Assembly (NCBI RefSeq): GCF_001692445.1
Contig: NZ_MAQA01000044.1
Location: forward strand, 1-40,143
From: Oerskovia enterophila
GTDB lineage: Bacteria > Actinomycetota > Actinomycetes > Actinomycetales > Cellulomonadaceae
Length of the DNA: 40,143 nucleotides
Reading direction: 5' to 3'
The notes below the pieces were generated by a model. It did not search any database and had not been told where the DNA came from. It saw only the letters and a program-made list of their open reading frames with translations. Shown here piece after piece: positions 17,947 through 26,421 of this stretch (its first letter is position 1; each line of letters begins with the position of its first letter). The position numbers and the translations under genes are program-made.

Positions 17947-18903
17947 GTGACCACGCACACCACGGCCCCCGTGAGCACCCCGAGGCCCGCGGCCCGCCCT
18001 GCAGGGCGCCGCCGCAAGCGCAGCGCCCTGCGCGGCCGGGGAGCCCAGGGCTGGCTCTACGCGATGCCCACCGCCGTCTTCGTCGGGCTCTTCTTCATCG
18101 TCCCGATCCTCCTCGTCGTGCAGATGTCGGTCTCCGACTGGCCCCTGCTCGCGGGCAACCGCGGCCCCAACTTCCCCGAGAACTTCCAGGACGTCGTCGC
18201 CAACAAGTACTTCTGGCCCTCGATCGTCTTCACGCTGAAGTACACGGTGATCGCGACGGTCCTCCTCCTGGGCCTCGGGCTCGGGATGGCGCTGCTGGTC
18301 CAGGAGAGCACACGGTGGAAGGGGTTCCTGCGCACCGCTTTCCTCGTCCCCAGCGCGCTCGGCCTGGCGTCCGCCTCGCTCCTGTTCTACGCGCTCTACT
18401 CCCCCCAGTCCGGCCCGATCAGCCCCTTCCTCGAGAAGCTCGGGCTGGTCGACGAGCCCATCTCCTTCCTCGGGACGCCCACCGCGGCCCTGTGGTCGAC
18501 CGTCTTCCTCATCGTGTGGCGCTTTGCGGGCTTCTACATGCTCCTGCTCCTGGTGGGCCTGCAGAACATCCCCGGCGAGGTGTACGAGGCGGCACGCATC
18601 GACGGCGCCAAGCCGTTCCAGATCTTCCGGAGCATCACCCTGCCGCTCCTGCGCCCCTCGCTCATGCTCTGCACGATCATGTGCGTCACGGGCTCGCTGC
18701 TCGCGTTCGACCAGTTCTACATCCTGACCAAGGGCGGCCCGGACAACAGCACCATCACGGTCGTCCAGCTCATCTACAACATGGCGTTCCAGGGCCAGAA
18801 CGACCTGGGCCGTGCTGCCGCCCTGTCGATCCTCGTGCTCCTGGCCCTGATCGTCATCAACGCCCTGCAGTTCCGCGGCATGCGCCAGACGGACGAGAAG
18901 TGA
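17947..18903 (+). CDS. Sugar ABC transporter permease (MalF type)
   Basis: Inner-membrane channel subunit of 318 residues with six predicted helices after a basic N-terminus (GRRRKRSALRG). The EAA loop reads EVYEAARIDGAKPFQIFRSITLP, the site that docks the ATPase. The GTG at 17947 is supported by AGAGAGGA 5 nt upstream. It pairs with the next permease to form the heterodimeric channel. No ATPase gene is in this operon. Confidence 0.93.
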   Translation: MTTHTTAPVSTPRPAARPAGRRRKRSALRGRGAQGWLYAMPTAVFVGLFFIVPILLVVQMSVSDWPLLAGNRGPNFPENFQDVVANKYFWPSIVFTLKYTVIATVLLLGLGLGMALLVQESTRWKGFLRTAFLVPSALGLASASLLFYALYSPQSGPISPFLEKLGLVDEPISFLGTPTAALWSTVFLIVWRFAGFYMLLLLVGLQNIPGEVYEAARIDGAKPFQIFRSITLPLLRPSLMLCTIMCVTGSLLAFDQFYILTKGGPDNSTITVVQLIYNMAFQGQNDLGRAAALSILVLLALIVINALQFRGMRQTDEK

Positions 18904-18914
18904 GGACCCCGGAC

Positions 18915-19847
18915 ATGCCCACCACGACCGAGACCCCGTCCGCTCCCGTCCCCTCGTCCGCGACCGCCGCGCCACCCGCGCCGGCACGGCGACGACGACG
19001 GGTCGGGCGCGCAGCCCCGACCACGACGCTCGGGGGCCTCGCCCTGCGTACGCCGTACTACGTCTTCACGGGCGGCCTCGCCCTGATCTTCCTCTTCCCG
19101 CTCATCTGGGCCGGCGTCGCCTCGGTCTCGCCGCAGGCGGGCAGCGCGCAGACCGACGGCTGGGGGTTCGGGAACTACGTGACCCTCGCGGGCTACCAGG
19201 CCGGGATCGGGCAGTACCTCCTGAACTCGGTCGTGGTCTCCGGGCTGACCGTGCTGTTCACCCTGGTGACCTCGCTCCTCGGCGGCTACGCGTTCGCCCG
19301 CTTCGCGTTCCCCGGCAAGAACATCCTCTTCATGCTGACGCTCGGGATCCTGATGGTGCCCTACGCGACCCTGCTGATCCCGCTCTACGTCCTCCTGAAC
19401 GCCCTGCACCTGCAGAACTCGCTCCTCGGGCTCGCGCTGGTCCTGACGATGTTCCAGCTCCCGTTCGCGACCTTCATGATGCGGATCTCGTTCGAGTCCG
19501 TCCCCACCGAGATGGAGGAGGCGGCCCTCGTCGACGGGTGCACGTCGTTCGGAGCACTGCGGCGGGTGCTGCTGCCCGCGGTCAAGCCCGGGCTCATCAC
19601 GGTCGGCCTCTTCGCGTTCCTCGCGGCCTGGAACGACTTCATCGCGCCGCTGATCCTCATCTCCGACTCGTCCAAGCTCCCGCTCCCGCTGGCCGTGGCC
19701 AACATGCGCCAGCAGATCATGGGCATCGTCGACTACGGGGCCACCGAGGCGGGCGTGGTCGTCCTGGCCCTGCCGTGCGTCGTCCTCTTCCTGCTGCTGC
19801 AGCGGCACTACGTCCAGGGCTTCATGTCGGGCGCGCTCAAGGGCTGA
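18915..19847 (+). CDS. Sugar ABC transporter permease (MalG type)
   Basis: Second channel subunit, 310 residues. After a Thr/Pro/Ala-rich, then Arg-rich cytosolic N-terminus (about 45 residues) come six helices; the EAA loop is EMEEAALVDGCTSFGALRRVLLP. AWNDFIAPLILISD near the end is characteristic of MalG/UgpE proteins. The start at 18915 lies 11 nt after the previous stop, with GAGGA overlapping that stop, so the two permeases are translationally linked. Confidence 0.93.
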   Translation: MPTTTETPSAPVPSSATAAPPAPARRRRRVGRAAPTTTLGGLALRTPYYVFTGGLALIFLFPLIWAGVASVSPQAGSAQTDGWGFGNYVTLAGYQAGIGQYLLNSVVVSGLTVLFTLVTSLLGGYAFARFAFPGKNILFMLTLGILMVPYATLLIPLYVLLNALHLQNSLLGLALVLTMFQLPFATFMMRISFESVPTEMEEAALVDGCTSFGALRRVLLPAVKPGLITVGLFAFLAAWNDFIAPLILISDSSKLPLPLAVANMRQQIMGIVDYGATEAGVVVLALPCVVLFLLLQRHYVQGFMSGALKG

Positions 19848-19927
19848 CCTCCGGGTCGCCCGCGCAGTCCTGCCCCACCCATCACCTCGCCCATCCTCGT
19901 GGGCCTCGACCTCACCGGAGGAATTCC

Positions 19928-21862
19928 GTGACCACCACCACCAGCCGGTCGACCGGCGGCCGACCGGTCGTCCCCAGCTCGTCGGTCCTGCGTCCGCTCG
20001 GGCTCGACGAAGTCCGGATCACGGGCGGCTTCTGGGCCGCCCGCCAGGAGACGAACCGCGTAGCCACGCTGGCCCACATCGAGCACTGGCTCGAGAAGGA
20101 GGGGTGGCTGGGCAACTTCGACGCCGCGGTCGAGGGTCGCCTCCCCGCGGCCCGGCGCGGGCGCGAGTTCTCCGACTCCGAGGTCTACAAGCTCCTCGAG
20201 GCCATGGCCTGGGAGCTGGGCAGGAGGCCTGACGACGAGCTCGACGCCCGCTTCGACGCGATCGTCCGGCGCGTGGCGGCCGTGCAGGAGCCCGACGGCT
20301 ACCTGTCGACGATGTTCGGACGGCCGGGCCAGGGCGACCGCTACTCGGACCTCGAGTGGGGGCACGAGCTGTACTGCTACGGCCACCTGATCCAGGCCGC
20401 GGTAGCCCGGGCCCGCACGGGCGGCGACCAGCTCCTGGTCGACGTGGCCCGGCGTGCCGCCGACCACGTGTGCGCGACCTTCGGCCCCGACGGCCGCCAG
20501 GGGATCTGCGGGCACGCCGAGATCGAGGTCGCGCTCGCCGAGCTGTCCCGGGTCACGGGCGAGCGTCGCTACCTCGACCAGGCGGCGCTGTTCGTCGAGC
20601 GGCACGGGCACGGCACGCTGCGCGACATCGAGTTCGGTCGCTCCTACTTCCAGGACGACCAGCCGGTCCGCGAGGCGAGAGTCTTCCGGGGGCACGCGGT
20701 ACGAGCCAACTACCTCGCGGCGGGTGCTCTCGACGTCGCCGCGGACGCGGGCGACCACGACCTCCTGCACGCGGTCGCGACCCAGTGGGAGAACACCGTC
20801 GCCCGGCGCACCTACCTCACGGGCGGGCAGGGATCGCACCACCAGGACGAGGCCTTCGGGGAGGACTTCGTCCTGCCCCCCGACCGGGCGTACGCGGAGA
20901 CCTGCGCCGGGATCGGCTCGATCATGACGAGCTGGCGCCTGCTGCTCGCCACGGGTGAGAGCCGCTACGCCGACCTGGTCGAGCGGACGCTCTTCAACGT
21001 CGTCGCGACGTCGCCGGCGCACGACGGCACGTCGTTCTACTACACGAACACCCTGCACCAGCGGGTCCCGGGGGCCGTCGCGCCCGCGGACGTCGCGAGC
21101 GCACGCGCCTCGTCCTCCCTCCGGGCCCCCTGGTTCGAGGTCTCGTGCTGCCCGCCCAACGTCGCACGCACGTTCGCGAGCCTCGCCGCGTACTTCGTGA
21201 CGGTCGACGAGGACGGCCTCCAGGTGCACCAGTACGCCGACGCGGAGATCCGTACGGCGCTGCCGGACGGCACGCCTGTCGAGGTCGACGTGCACACCGA
21301 CTTCCCCGACTCGGGGGTCGTGACCTTCCGCGTGCTGCGGGACACGGGCCGCGACTGGTCCTTGCGGGTGCGGGTGCCCGCATGGTCGGCCTCGGCCCGC
21401 CTGTCCTCGGGCGGTGAGACCTGGAGCGTCGAGCCGGGCACCGCAGAGGTCCGGCGGACCTTCCGCGCGGGCGACGAGGTGCGCCTCGAGCTCGACGTGT
21501 CGCCACGTGTCGTGACGGCCGACGACAGGATCGACGCCGTGCGGGGCTGCGTCGCGGTCGAGCGCGGGCCCGAGGTGCTGTGCGCCGAGTCGCTCGACCA
21601 GACGGTCGACGACGTCGCAGAGCTCGTGGTCGACGCCTCCGTGCCGCTGCGCGAGGAGGACGGGGTCGTGGTCGCGACCGGGCGGAGGGCTGCGTCGACG
21701 GACCGTGCGTGGCCCTACCCGGAGAACGCGAGCGTCGGGCCGGAGGGCCAGGGCGACCGCACGGGTCCGGCCGGCGAGCCGCTCGACGTCGTCCTGACGC
21801 CGTACCACGACTGGGCGAACCGCGGGCCGTCGACCATGCGCATCTGGCTGCCGACGGCCTGA
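19928..21862 (+). CDS. GH127 beta-L-arabinofuranosidase (DUF1680)
   Basis: Retaining glycoside hydrolase that releases L-arabinofuranose. By comparison with Bifidobacterium HypBA1 (Zn site Glu322, Cys340, Cys417, Cys418; nucleophile Cys417; acid/base Glu338), the matching residues here are Glu308 in DEAFGEDF, Cys326 and Glu324 in YAETCAGIGS, and Cys407-Cys408 in FEVSCCPPNVAR. The Glu-Cys spacing of 18 is identical. The 644-residue protein has no signal peptide, so it acts in the cytosol on imported oligosaccharide. The GTG at 19928 has a strong GGAGGAA at 19917-19923. It is the last gene of the operon, closed by a 21-bp hairpin. GH127 also has members with other activities, so the linkage is not certain. 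Confidence 0.88.
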   Translation: MTTTTSRSTGGRPVVPSSSVLRPLGLDEVRITGGFWAARQETNRVATLAHIEHWLEKEGWLGNFDAAVEGRLPAARRGREFSDSEVYKLLEAMAWELGRRPDDELDARFDAIVRRVAAVQEPDGYLSTMFGRPGQGDRYSDLEWGHELYCYGHLIQAAVARARTGGDQLLVDVARRAADHVCATFGPDGRQGICGHAEIEVALAELSRVTGERRYLDQAALFVERHGHGTLRDIEFGRSYFQDDQPVREARVFRGHAVRANYLAAGALDVAADAGDHDLLHAVATQWENTVARRTYLTGGQGSHHQDEAFGEDFVLPPDRAYAETCAGIGSIMTSWRLLLATGESRYADLVERTLFNVVATSPAHDGTSFYYTNTLHQRVPGAVAPADVASARASSSLRAPWFEVSCCPPNVARTFASLAAYFVTVDEDGLQVHQYADAEIRTALPDGTPVEVDVHTDFPDSGVVTFRVLRDTGRDWSLRVRVPAWSASARLSSGGETWSVEPGTAEVRRTFRAGDEVRLELDVSPRVVTADDRIDAVRGCVAVERGPEVLCAESLDQTVDDVAELVVDASVPLREEDGVVVATGRRAASTDRAWPYPENASVGPEGQGDRTGPAGEPLDVVLTPYHDWANRGPSTMRIWLPTA

Positions 21863-21869
21863 CCCGACC

Positions 21870-21934
21870 CGTCCTGGGGTGCTCGGGCGGGGACCGGGGG
21901 TCCTGGCCCCGGACCGCCCGAGCACCCCAGGACG
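21870..21934. terminator. Bidirectional terminator between GH127 and ispF genes
   Basis: A 21-bp perfect stem (21870-21890 with 21914-21934) encloses an inner CCGGGG/CCCCGG stem. It lies between two convergent genes 8 nt past one stop and 25 nt past the other, with no U-tract. Confidence 0.8.
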
Positions 21935-21958
21935 TCCCTCTCGAGCCGGTCGGTGCGG

Positions 21959-22471
21959 CTAGCCGTCGACGCGGACCACGAGCGCGGTCGCGAGCGCGGC
22001 CACGCCCTCGCCGCGGCCCGTGAGCCCCAGCCCGTCGGTGGTGGTCGCGGTGAGCGTCACGGACGCCCCGGCGGCGGCGCTCAGCGCAGCCTCCCCCTCC
22101 GCTCTACGGGGCCCGAGGCGGGGACGGTTCCCGATGACCTGGACCGCGACGTTCCCGATCTCGAAGCCCGCGGCGCGGACCCGGCGCGCGGCCTCGGCGA
22201 GCAGCGACGCCCCGCTCGCCCCGGCCCACTCGGGCGCGCTCGTCCCGAAGTTCGACCCGAGGTCGCCCAGCCCGGACGCGGAGAAGAGCGCGTCAGCGGC
22301 AGCGTGCGCCGCGACATCGGCGTCGGAGTGCCCGGCCAGCCCCCGCTCGCCCGGCCAGTGCAGCCCAGCGAGCCACAGGTCGCGTTCCTGCCCCTCGGGC
22401 GCGAACGCGTGCACGTCGGTCCCGATCCCGGTGCGGGGCAGGTTCGTCGGACGTCCTCCGTGTGCACTCAT
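21959..22471 (-). CDS. ispF: 2-C-methyl-D-erythritol 2,4-cyclodiphosphate synthase
   Basis: Fifth step of the MEP isoprenoid pathway. The zinc site is in GIGTDVHAF (Asp and His) and [21 protein letters not shown] and the terminal [19 protein letters not shown] are the IspF signatures. It has 170 residues, with a short N-terminal extension of about 12. The ATG overlaps the ispD stop in an ATGA, so the two are translationally coupled. Ends at the bidirectional terminator. Confidence 0.95.
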   Translation of the reverse strand: MSAHGGRPTNLPRTGIGTDVHAFAPEGQERDLWLAGLHWPGERGLAGHSDADVAAHAAADALFSASGLGDLGSNFGTSAPEWAGASGASLLAEAARRVRAAGFEIGNVAVQVIGNRPRLGPRRAEGEAALSAAAGASVTLTATTTDGLGLTGRGEGVAALATALVVRVDG

Positions 22472-23205
22472 CGGGCGTCCTCCGTGAGGAGCTTCTCGAT
22501 GTAGTAGAAGTCCCGCGCGGTCGTCACCTTCATCGCGAGCTCGTGACCGGGCACCACGAAGACCTCCTCGCCCAGCGCCTCGACCAGGCTCGCGTCGTCG
22601 GTCGCCGCGGTCGCCTCGGTCCGGGCCCGGGCGGCCCCGGCCACGTGCGCGCGCACGAGCAGCGCCCGGTCGAACGCCTGGGGCGTCTGCACGGCCCGCA
22701 GCAGGGTGCGTTCCGGGGTCGAGGCCACCCGGTCGACGCCGTCCGGGAGACCGTGCTGCGGGTCGCGCGGTGCGACGACCTTGATCGTGTCGACGACCGG
22801 CACCCCCGGGATGACCGCCTGGTGGCCTTCGCGCACGGTCTCGACGATGCGTCGGATCATGGCGGCCGGGGCGAGAGGGCGGGCCGCGTCGTGCACGACG
22901 ACCACGTCGACGTCCGCACGCGCGCGGGAGAGCCCGGCGGCCACGGACGACTGGCGCGTGGCTCCACCCGCGACGACGACGACGGGCACGCTCACGTGCG
23001 GGTCGTGCTCGAGCACGTCCGACATCGCGGACACGAGCCCGTTCGGGGCCGTGACGACCAGCGCGTCGACCACGCCCGACGCGGTGAGGCGGCGCGCGGC
23101 GTGCAGCACGAGGGGCAGTCCACGGAGCGGGACCAGGGCTTTGGGGAGATCGAAACCGAGGCGCGTGCCGGAGCCGGCGGCGGTCAGGATGGCGAGGGTC
23201 GTCAC
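22468..23205 (-). CDS. ispD: 2-C-methyl-D-erythritol 4-phosphate cytidylyltransferase
   Basis: Third step of the MEP pathway, CTP-dependent. The nucleotide-binding start [56 protein letters not shown] and ATDDASLVE are diagnostic. It has 245 residues with a GTG start at 23205. No Shine-Dalgarno is visible, but TACCGT (23212-23217) lies 6 nt upstream, again a leaderless arrangement. A hairpin separates it from carD, so ispD-ispF probably has its own promoter. Confidence 0.95.
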   Translation of the reverse strand: MTTLAILTAAGSGTRLGFDLPKALVPLRGLPLVLHAARRLTASGVVDALVVTAPNGLVSAMSDVLEHDPHVSVPVVVVAGGATRQSSVAAGLSRARADVDVVVVHDAARPLAPAAMIRRIVETVREGHQAVIPGVPVVDTIKVVAPRDPQHGLPDGVDRVASTPERTLLRAVQTPQAFDRALLVRAHVAGAARARTEATAATDDASLVEALGEEVFVVPGHELAMKVTTARDFYYIEKLLTEDAR

Positions 23206-23211
23206 GATGTC

Positions 23212-23217
23212 ACGGTA
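23212..23217 (-). promoter_or_regulatory. -10 box of ispD-ispF, leaderless type
   Basis: Minus-strand TACCGT (TANNNT) ends 6 nt before the GTG start. Confidence 0.45.
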
Positions 23218-23331
23218 GACGATCTCGGCTCGTGGACCGTCGTCGGCCCGCGGCCGAGACGATCGGTCGGGTCAGGAAGCCCTGCAGGGTGCGCCGTCGT
23301 CGGGAGCCCAGCGAGGCCGGGGGCCCACAGA

Positions 23332-23369
23332 CGACGACGCACGGGCTGCCAGCAGCCCGTGCGTCGTCG
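23332..23369 (-). terminator. Terminator after carD
   Basis: A 17-bp perfect stem (23332-23348 with 23353-23369) with a 4-nt loop, 24 nt past the carD stop. Confidence 0.8.
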
Positions 23370-23392
23370 GTGGTACGTGGTGAGTTCGCGGC

Positions 23393-23875
23393 TCAGGAAG
23401 CCAGGACCTCGTCGAGGATGGCCTCGGCCTTGTCCTCCTCGGTGTGCTCGGCCAGGGCAAGCTCCGAGACCAGGATCTGTCGAGCCTTCGCGAGCATGCG
23501 CTTCTCCCCGGCCGAGAGGCCGCGGTCTGCGTCACGACGCGACAGGTCGCGGACGACCTCTGCCACCTTGATCACGTCGCCCGAGGCCAGCTTCTCGAGG
23601 TTGGCCTTGTAGCGGCGCGACCAGTTGGTCGGCTCTTCCGTGTATGGTGCGCGAAGAACCTCGAAGACCTTGTCGAGACCTTCCTGGCCGACGACGTCGC
23701 GGACGCCCACCAGGTCGACGTTGTCCGCCGGGACCTCGATCGTCAGATCGCCCTGAGCCACCTTCAGCTTCAGGTAGATCTTGTCCTCCCCGCGGATGGT
23801 GCGGGTCTTGATCTCTTCGATCTTTGCGGCACCGTGATGTGGGTAGACAACGGTCTCGCCTACTGTGAACGTCAT
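23393..23875 (-). CDS. carD: CarD family transcriptional regulator
   Basis: RNA polymerase-binding global regulator that stabilises open complexes; essential in mycobacteria. The N-terminal RNAP-interaction (Tudor-like) domain reads [20 protein letters not shown] and continues to about residue 60; the C-terminal helical DNA-binding domain includes [20 protein letters not shown] with the conserved Trp. The product has 160 residues. The ATG at 23875 has AAAGGGG upstream and homology starts at MTFTVGE. It heads the carD-ispD-ispF group found in many actinobacteria. Confidence 0.95.
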   Translation of the reverse strand: MTFTVGETVVYPHHGAAKIEEIKTRTIRGEDKIYLKLKVAQGDLTIEVPADNVDLVGVRDVVGQEGLDKVFEVLRAPYTEEPTNWSRRYKANLEKLASGDVIKVAEVVRDLSRRDADRGLSAGEKRMLAKARQILVSELALAEHTEEDKAEAILDEVLAS

Positions 23876-23903
23876 CTGCAGATGTCCCCTTTCGCGGAGG
23901 TCG

Positions 23904-23909
23904 ATCTTA
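23904..23909 (-). promoter_or_regulatory. Possible -10 box of carD
   Basis: TAAGAT on the minus strand, 28 nt before the carD start and upstream of its Shine-Dalgarno. The -35 is not clear. Confidence 0.4.
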
Positions 23910-24010
23910 CCACGGGGGCCCCTGCGATTCCGAGCCCTCGCCTCGCTCGCGGCCCGCGAGAGCCCCGTGATTCCGCTGCTCACGCCCGCCGCACCCTGGC
24001 GATCGATGCC

Positions 24011-24032
24011 GTTCACGAGCGGTTCACGCTCC
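24011..24032 (+). promoter_or_regulatory. PHO-box-like direct repeat
   Basis: Two 11-nt units, GTTCACGAGCG and GTTCACGCTCC, lie head to tail with the period of actinobacterial PhoP boxes (consensus GKTCAYYYRSG). They match about 9 and 8 of 11 positions. Confidence 0.35.
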
Positions 24033-24169
24033 CGTGAGCCCGTGGGGCGCACGTCTCCGCAGCGCGGGAGACGCCCGAGGCCACCCCCTACGCAGCGACC
24101 GGGCGGCCGCAGGCATGCCCCCTCGTACCGTCCCCCGCGCTGCCCGAGCAGTGCATCCGCCGGAGCGAC

Positions 24170-24175
24170 TAGGCT
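24170..24175 (+). promoter_or_regulatory. -10 box upstream of the 24.3-kb lipoprotein
   Basis: TAGGCT, the same hexamer as upstream of the lactonase gene. It would start a transcript near 24182, giving a leader of about 73 nt. Confidence 0.4.
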
Positions 24176-24254
24176 GTGGTCATGTGCGCCCGGGCGCCGA
24201 GCACCGGCCCCACCCGTCGCACACCGAGACTGCCCGCAGCACATTGGAGCGCAC

Positions 24255-24740
24255 GTGACCAGCACCCCGTCCCGCTTGACCACGCCTCGGCGATCGCTCG
24301 TGCTCGCGATCCCCGCGATCGTGGCGGGCGTCCTCGCCGTGTCGGCCTGCTCGCCCATCACGACGGACATCGCCTACTCGCCGTCCGACGGCGTCCGCAT
24401 CAACCTCACCGACGAGGTGCGCGGGCTCAACCTGCTCATCATCTCGGCCGCAGAGGGCGAGCCCGGCACGCTGCTGGGCGGCATGGCCAACGACTCCGAC
24501 GAGCCCGTCGAGATCACGGTCGCACCTGAGGGGACCGACCCGATCGACGTGCCCCTCGAGGCCGGCGAGACGGTCTACCTGAGCGTCGACAACGGCTTCG
24601 AGGCGCAGTTCGGCAACATCGACGTGCCGCCGGGCGGCACCATCTCGGTGACCCTGACGTCGAGCACGGGCGAGACCCAGACCGCCGAGGTCCCGGTCCT
24701 GAACGGCCTCCTGCCGGAGTACGAGGACTACCTGCCCTGA
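24255..24740 (+). CDS. Predicted lipoprotein, function unknown
   Basis: Exported lipoprotein of 161 residues. The GTG at 24255 has TTGGAG 5 nt upstream. An RR-containing N-terminus ([14 protein letters not shown]) and hydrophobic core end in the lipobox VSAC with Cys32. The mature part runs [39 protein letters not shown] and ends in beta-rich Thr/Glu repeats. Proteins of this shape are common in actinobacteria and, to my recollection, are sometimes misannotated as DNA modification methylases; nothing here resembles a methyltransferase. It diverges from carD. Confidence 0.8.
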   Translation: MTSTPSRLTTPRRSLVLAIPAIVAGVLAVSACSPITTDIAYSPSDGVRINLTDEVRGLNLLIISAAEGEPGTLLGGMANDSDEPVEITVAPEGTDPIDVPLEAGETVYLSVDNGFEAQFGNIDVPPGGTISVTLTSSTGETQTAEVPVLNGLLPEYEDYLP

Positions 24741-24810
24741 TCCGCGGCTGACGGGCCCGGCCCCCGCAACGACGGAAGGGTCGGTGCCCGTCCCCCGCGC
24801 GACGAGCAGT

Positions 24811-24855
24811 GCACGACGGCGAGGCGCCCCCAGGAGGGGTGCCTCGCCGTCGTGC
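24811..24855 (+). terminator. Terminator after the lipoprotein
   Basis: A 20-bp stem with one G-U pair (24811-24830 with 24836-24855) and a 5-nt loop, followed by TTCCCTCCT, 70 nt past the stop codon. Confidence 0.85.
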
Positions 24856-24886
24856 TTCCCTCCTGGGACGGACCGGAGAAATCACC

Positions 24887-24916
24887 CTGACGCGTGTCGG
24901 CGGCTCCCGATAGCAT
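24887..24916 (+). promoter_or_regulatory. Promoter of the septum-formation-family lipoprotein
   Basis: CTGACG (24887-24892) and TAGCAT (24911-24916) with an 18-nt spacer; the start site would lie about 48 nt before the start codon. Confidence 0.45.
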
Positions 24917-24970
24917 CCCGCCATCGGGATCGGCCGTCGTGGCCTCCCCCCTCGTAGAAACGGCACGCCC

Positions 24971-25498
24971 GTGGCTCTTGCCCGCCTCCGCCCCGCCCGC
25001 TCCCTCGCGGTCGGCGCAGTCCTCCTCACGTCGGCTCTCCTCGTCTCCGGCTGCAGCGCGATCCTCGGCCCGGAAGAGGCCCAGCGCGACGAGCCGAACG
25101 GCGAGGTCACCGCGGCCTCCGACGCCGACGTGTTCTCGCTCCAGCTCGGCGACTGCATCAACCAGGCGGAGTCCGACGCCGAGACCGAGGAGTTCGCGTC
25201 CCTGCCCGTCGTGCCGTGCGCCGAGCCCCACAACGGCGAGGTCTACGCAGAGCTCGAGCTCGAGGACGGCGACTTCCCCGGAGCCACCACGGTCGAGGAC
25301 CAGGCCATGGAGCACTGCCACGGGCAGTTCGAGGCATTCGTCGGGCTGAGCTACGACGAGTCCACGCTCATCTTCTGGCCCATGTTCCCCAGCGAGCAGA
25401 GCTGGGAGCTCGAGGACGATCGCGTGATCCAGTGCTTCGTCGGCCCCGAGTCCGTGACGGAGACCGTCACGGGCACGCTCGCGGGTGCGGCGGTCTAG
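24971..25498 (+). CDS. Septum-formation-family lipoprotein
   Basis: Exported protein of 175 residues with a GTG start. The signal peptide (LRPARSLAVGAVLLTSALLV) ends in a lipobox SGC with Cys28. The mature part matches the septum formation (PF13845-like) pattern: SLQLGDCINQ, VVPCAEPHNGEVYAELEL, then AMEHCHGQFEAFVGL and IQCFV, giving the paired extracellular cysteines expected in this domain. Members are small surface proteins of actinobacteria; a direct role in septation is not established. It converges on pstB. Confidence 0.82.
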   Translation: MALARLRPARSLAVGAVLLTSALLVSGCSAILGPEEAQRDEPNGEVTAASDADVFSLQLGDCINQAESDAETEEFASLPVVPCAEPHNGEVYAELELEDGDFPGATTVEDQAMEHCHGQFEAFVGLSYDESTLIFWPMFPSEQSWELEDDRVIQCFVGPESVTETVTGTLAGAAV

Positions 25499-25519
25499 CG
25501 CTCCCGGCCCACCCAGGGC

Positions 25520-25565
25520 GTCGACGTCGAGGGCGGTCCGGCGACCGGCCACCCTCGACGTCGGC
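25520..25565. terminator. Bidirectional terminator between the lipoprotein and pstB
   Basis: GTCGACGTCGAGGG at 25520-25533 pairs with 25552-25565 (one wobble) with a loop that can itself fold (GGTC/GACC). It lies between convergent gene ends. Confidence 0.65.
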
Positions 25566-25576
25566 ACGCCGCGAGG

Positions 25577-26356
25577 TCACCCGAAGCGGCCCGAGATGTA
25601 GTCCTCGGTCGCCTGCACCGACGGCGAGGAGAACATCGTCGCCGTGTCGCCCATCTCGACGAGCTTGCCCGGCTTGCCCGTGCCCGCGATGTTGAAGAAC
25701 GCCGTGCGGTCGCTCACGCGGGCCGCCTGCTGCATGTTGTGCGTGACGATCACGATCGTGTAGTCGTCCTTGAGCTCGGACATGAGGTCCTCGATCGCGA
25801 GCGTCGAGATCGGGTCGAGCGCCGAGCACGGCTCGTCCATGAGGAGCACCTGCGGGCGCACCGCGATCGCACGGGCGATGCACAGGCGCTGCTGCTGGCC
25901 GCCGGACAGCCCGGAACCCGGGCGGTCGAGACGGTCCTTGACCTCGTTCCAGAGGTTCGCGCCCTGCAACGAGGACTCGACCAGGTCGTTCGCGTCCGAC
26001 TTGGAGATGCGCTTGTTGTTGAGCTTGACCCCCGCCAGGACGTTCTCCTTGATCGACATCGTCGGGAACGGGTTGGGGCGCTGGAAGACCATCCCGACCT
26101 GGCGGCGGACCGCGACCGGGTCGACGTCGGGCGCGTAGAGGTCCTGGCCGTCCATGACGGCCTTGCCCTCGACGTGCGCTCCCGGGATGACCTCGTGCAT
26201 GCGGTTCAGCGTCCGCAGGAACGTCGACTTCCCGCAGCCCGAGGGGCCGATCAGGGCCGTGACCGAGCGCGGCTCGATCGCCATGGTCACGCCCTCCACG
26301 GCCAGGAAGTCCCCGTAGTAGACGTTGAGGTCCGAGACGTCGATTCGCTTGGACAT
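25577..26356 (-). CDS. pstB: Phosphate ABC transporter ATP-binding protein
   Basis: ATPase of the high-affinity phosphate importer. The 259-residue protein has Walker [10 protein letters not shown] at 37-45, the PstB-specific [16 protein letters not shown], signature LSGGQQQR, Walker [13 protein letters not shown] and the switch His in VTHNMQQA. The ATG at 26356 has AAGGAAG upstream; the longer open frame upstream overlaps pstA and is spurious. Last gene of pstSCAB, 65 nt after pstA. Confidence 0.96.
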   Translation of the reverse strand: MSKRIDVSDLNVYYGDFLAVEGVTMAIEPRSVTALIGPSGCGKSTFLRTLNRMHEVIPGAHVEGKAVMDGQDLYAPDVDPVAVRRQVGMVFQRPNPFPTMSIKENVLAGVKLNNKRISKSDANDLVESSLQGANLWNEVKDRLDRPGSGLSGGQQQRLCIARAIAVRPQVLLMDEPCSALDPISTLAIEDLMSELKDDYTIVIVTHNMQQAARVSDRTAFFNIAGTGKPGKLVEMGDTATMFSSPSVQATEDYISGRFG

Positions 26357-26421
26357 GATGTGCTTCCTTCCGGTGGCCGGTCGCGCGAGGTGCGCGGTCC
26401 GGCTCGACTGCTGGGCTCGGC

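Larger units (their letters stand above)
23876..24254. other. Divergent non-coding region between carD and a lipoprotein gene
   Basis: The 379-nt region contains a minus-strand -10-like TAAGAT at 23904-23909 for carD, an 11-nt-period GTTCAC direct repeat at 24011-24032 and a plus-strand TAGGCT -10 at 24170-24175 for the lipoprotein. I see no RNA gene or short coding region that convinces. Confidence 0.6.

Noticed and set aside
19808-21925. A 705-codon open frame antisense to the GH127 gene
   Set aside because: Composition (Val/Arg/Asp-rich repeats) is that of a codon shadow; no start signal.
10175-21958. Mobile genomic island
   Set aside because: The block breaks a common gene order, but no integrase, transposase, tRNA target or flanking direct repeats are visible and base composition looks the same as the rest.
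24182-24529. Short reading frame beginning at an ATG 6 nt after a TAGGCT box
   Set aside because: It looks like a leaderless gene by position, but it overlaps the lipoprotein gene out of frame and its translation is Arg/His-rich without features. The ATG is probably only near the lipoprotein mRNA start.
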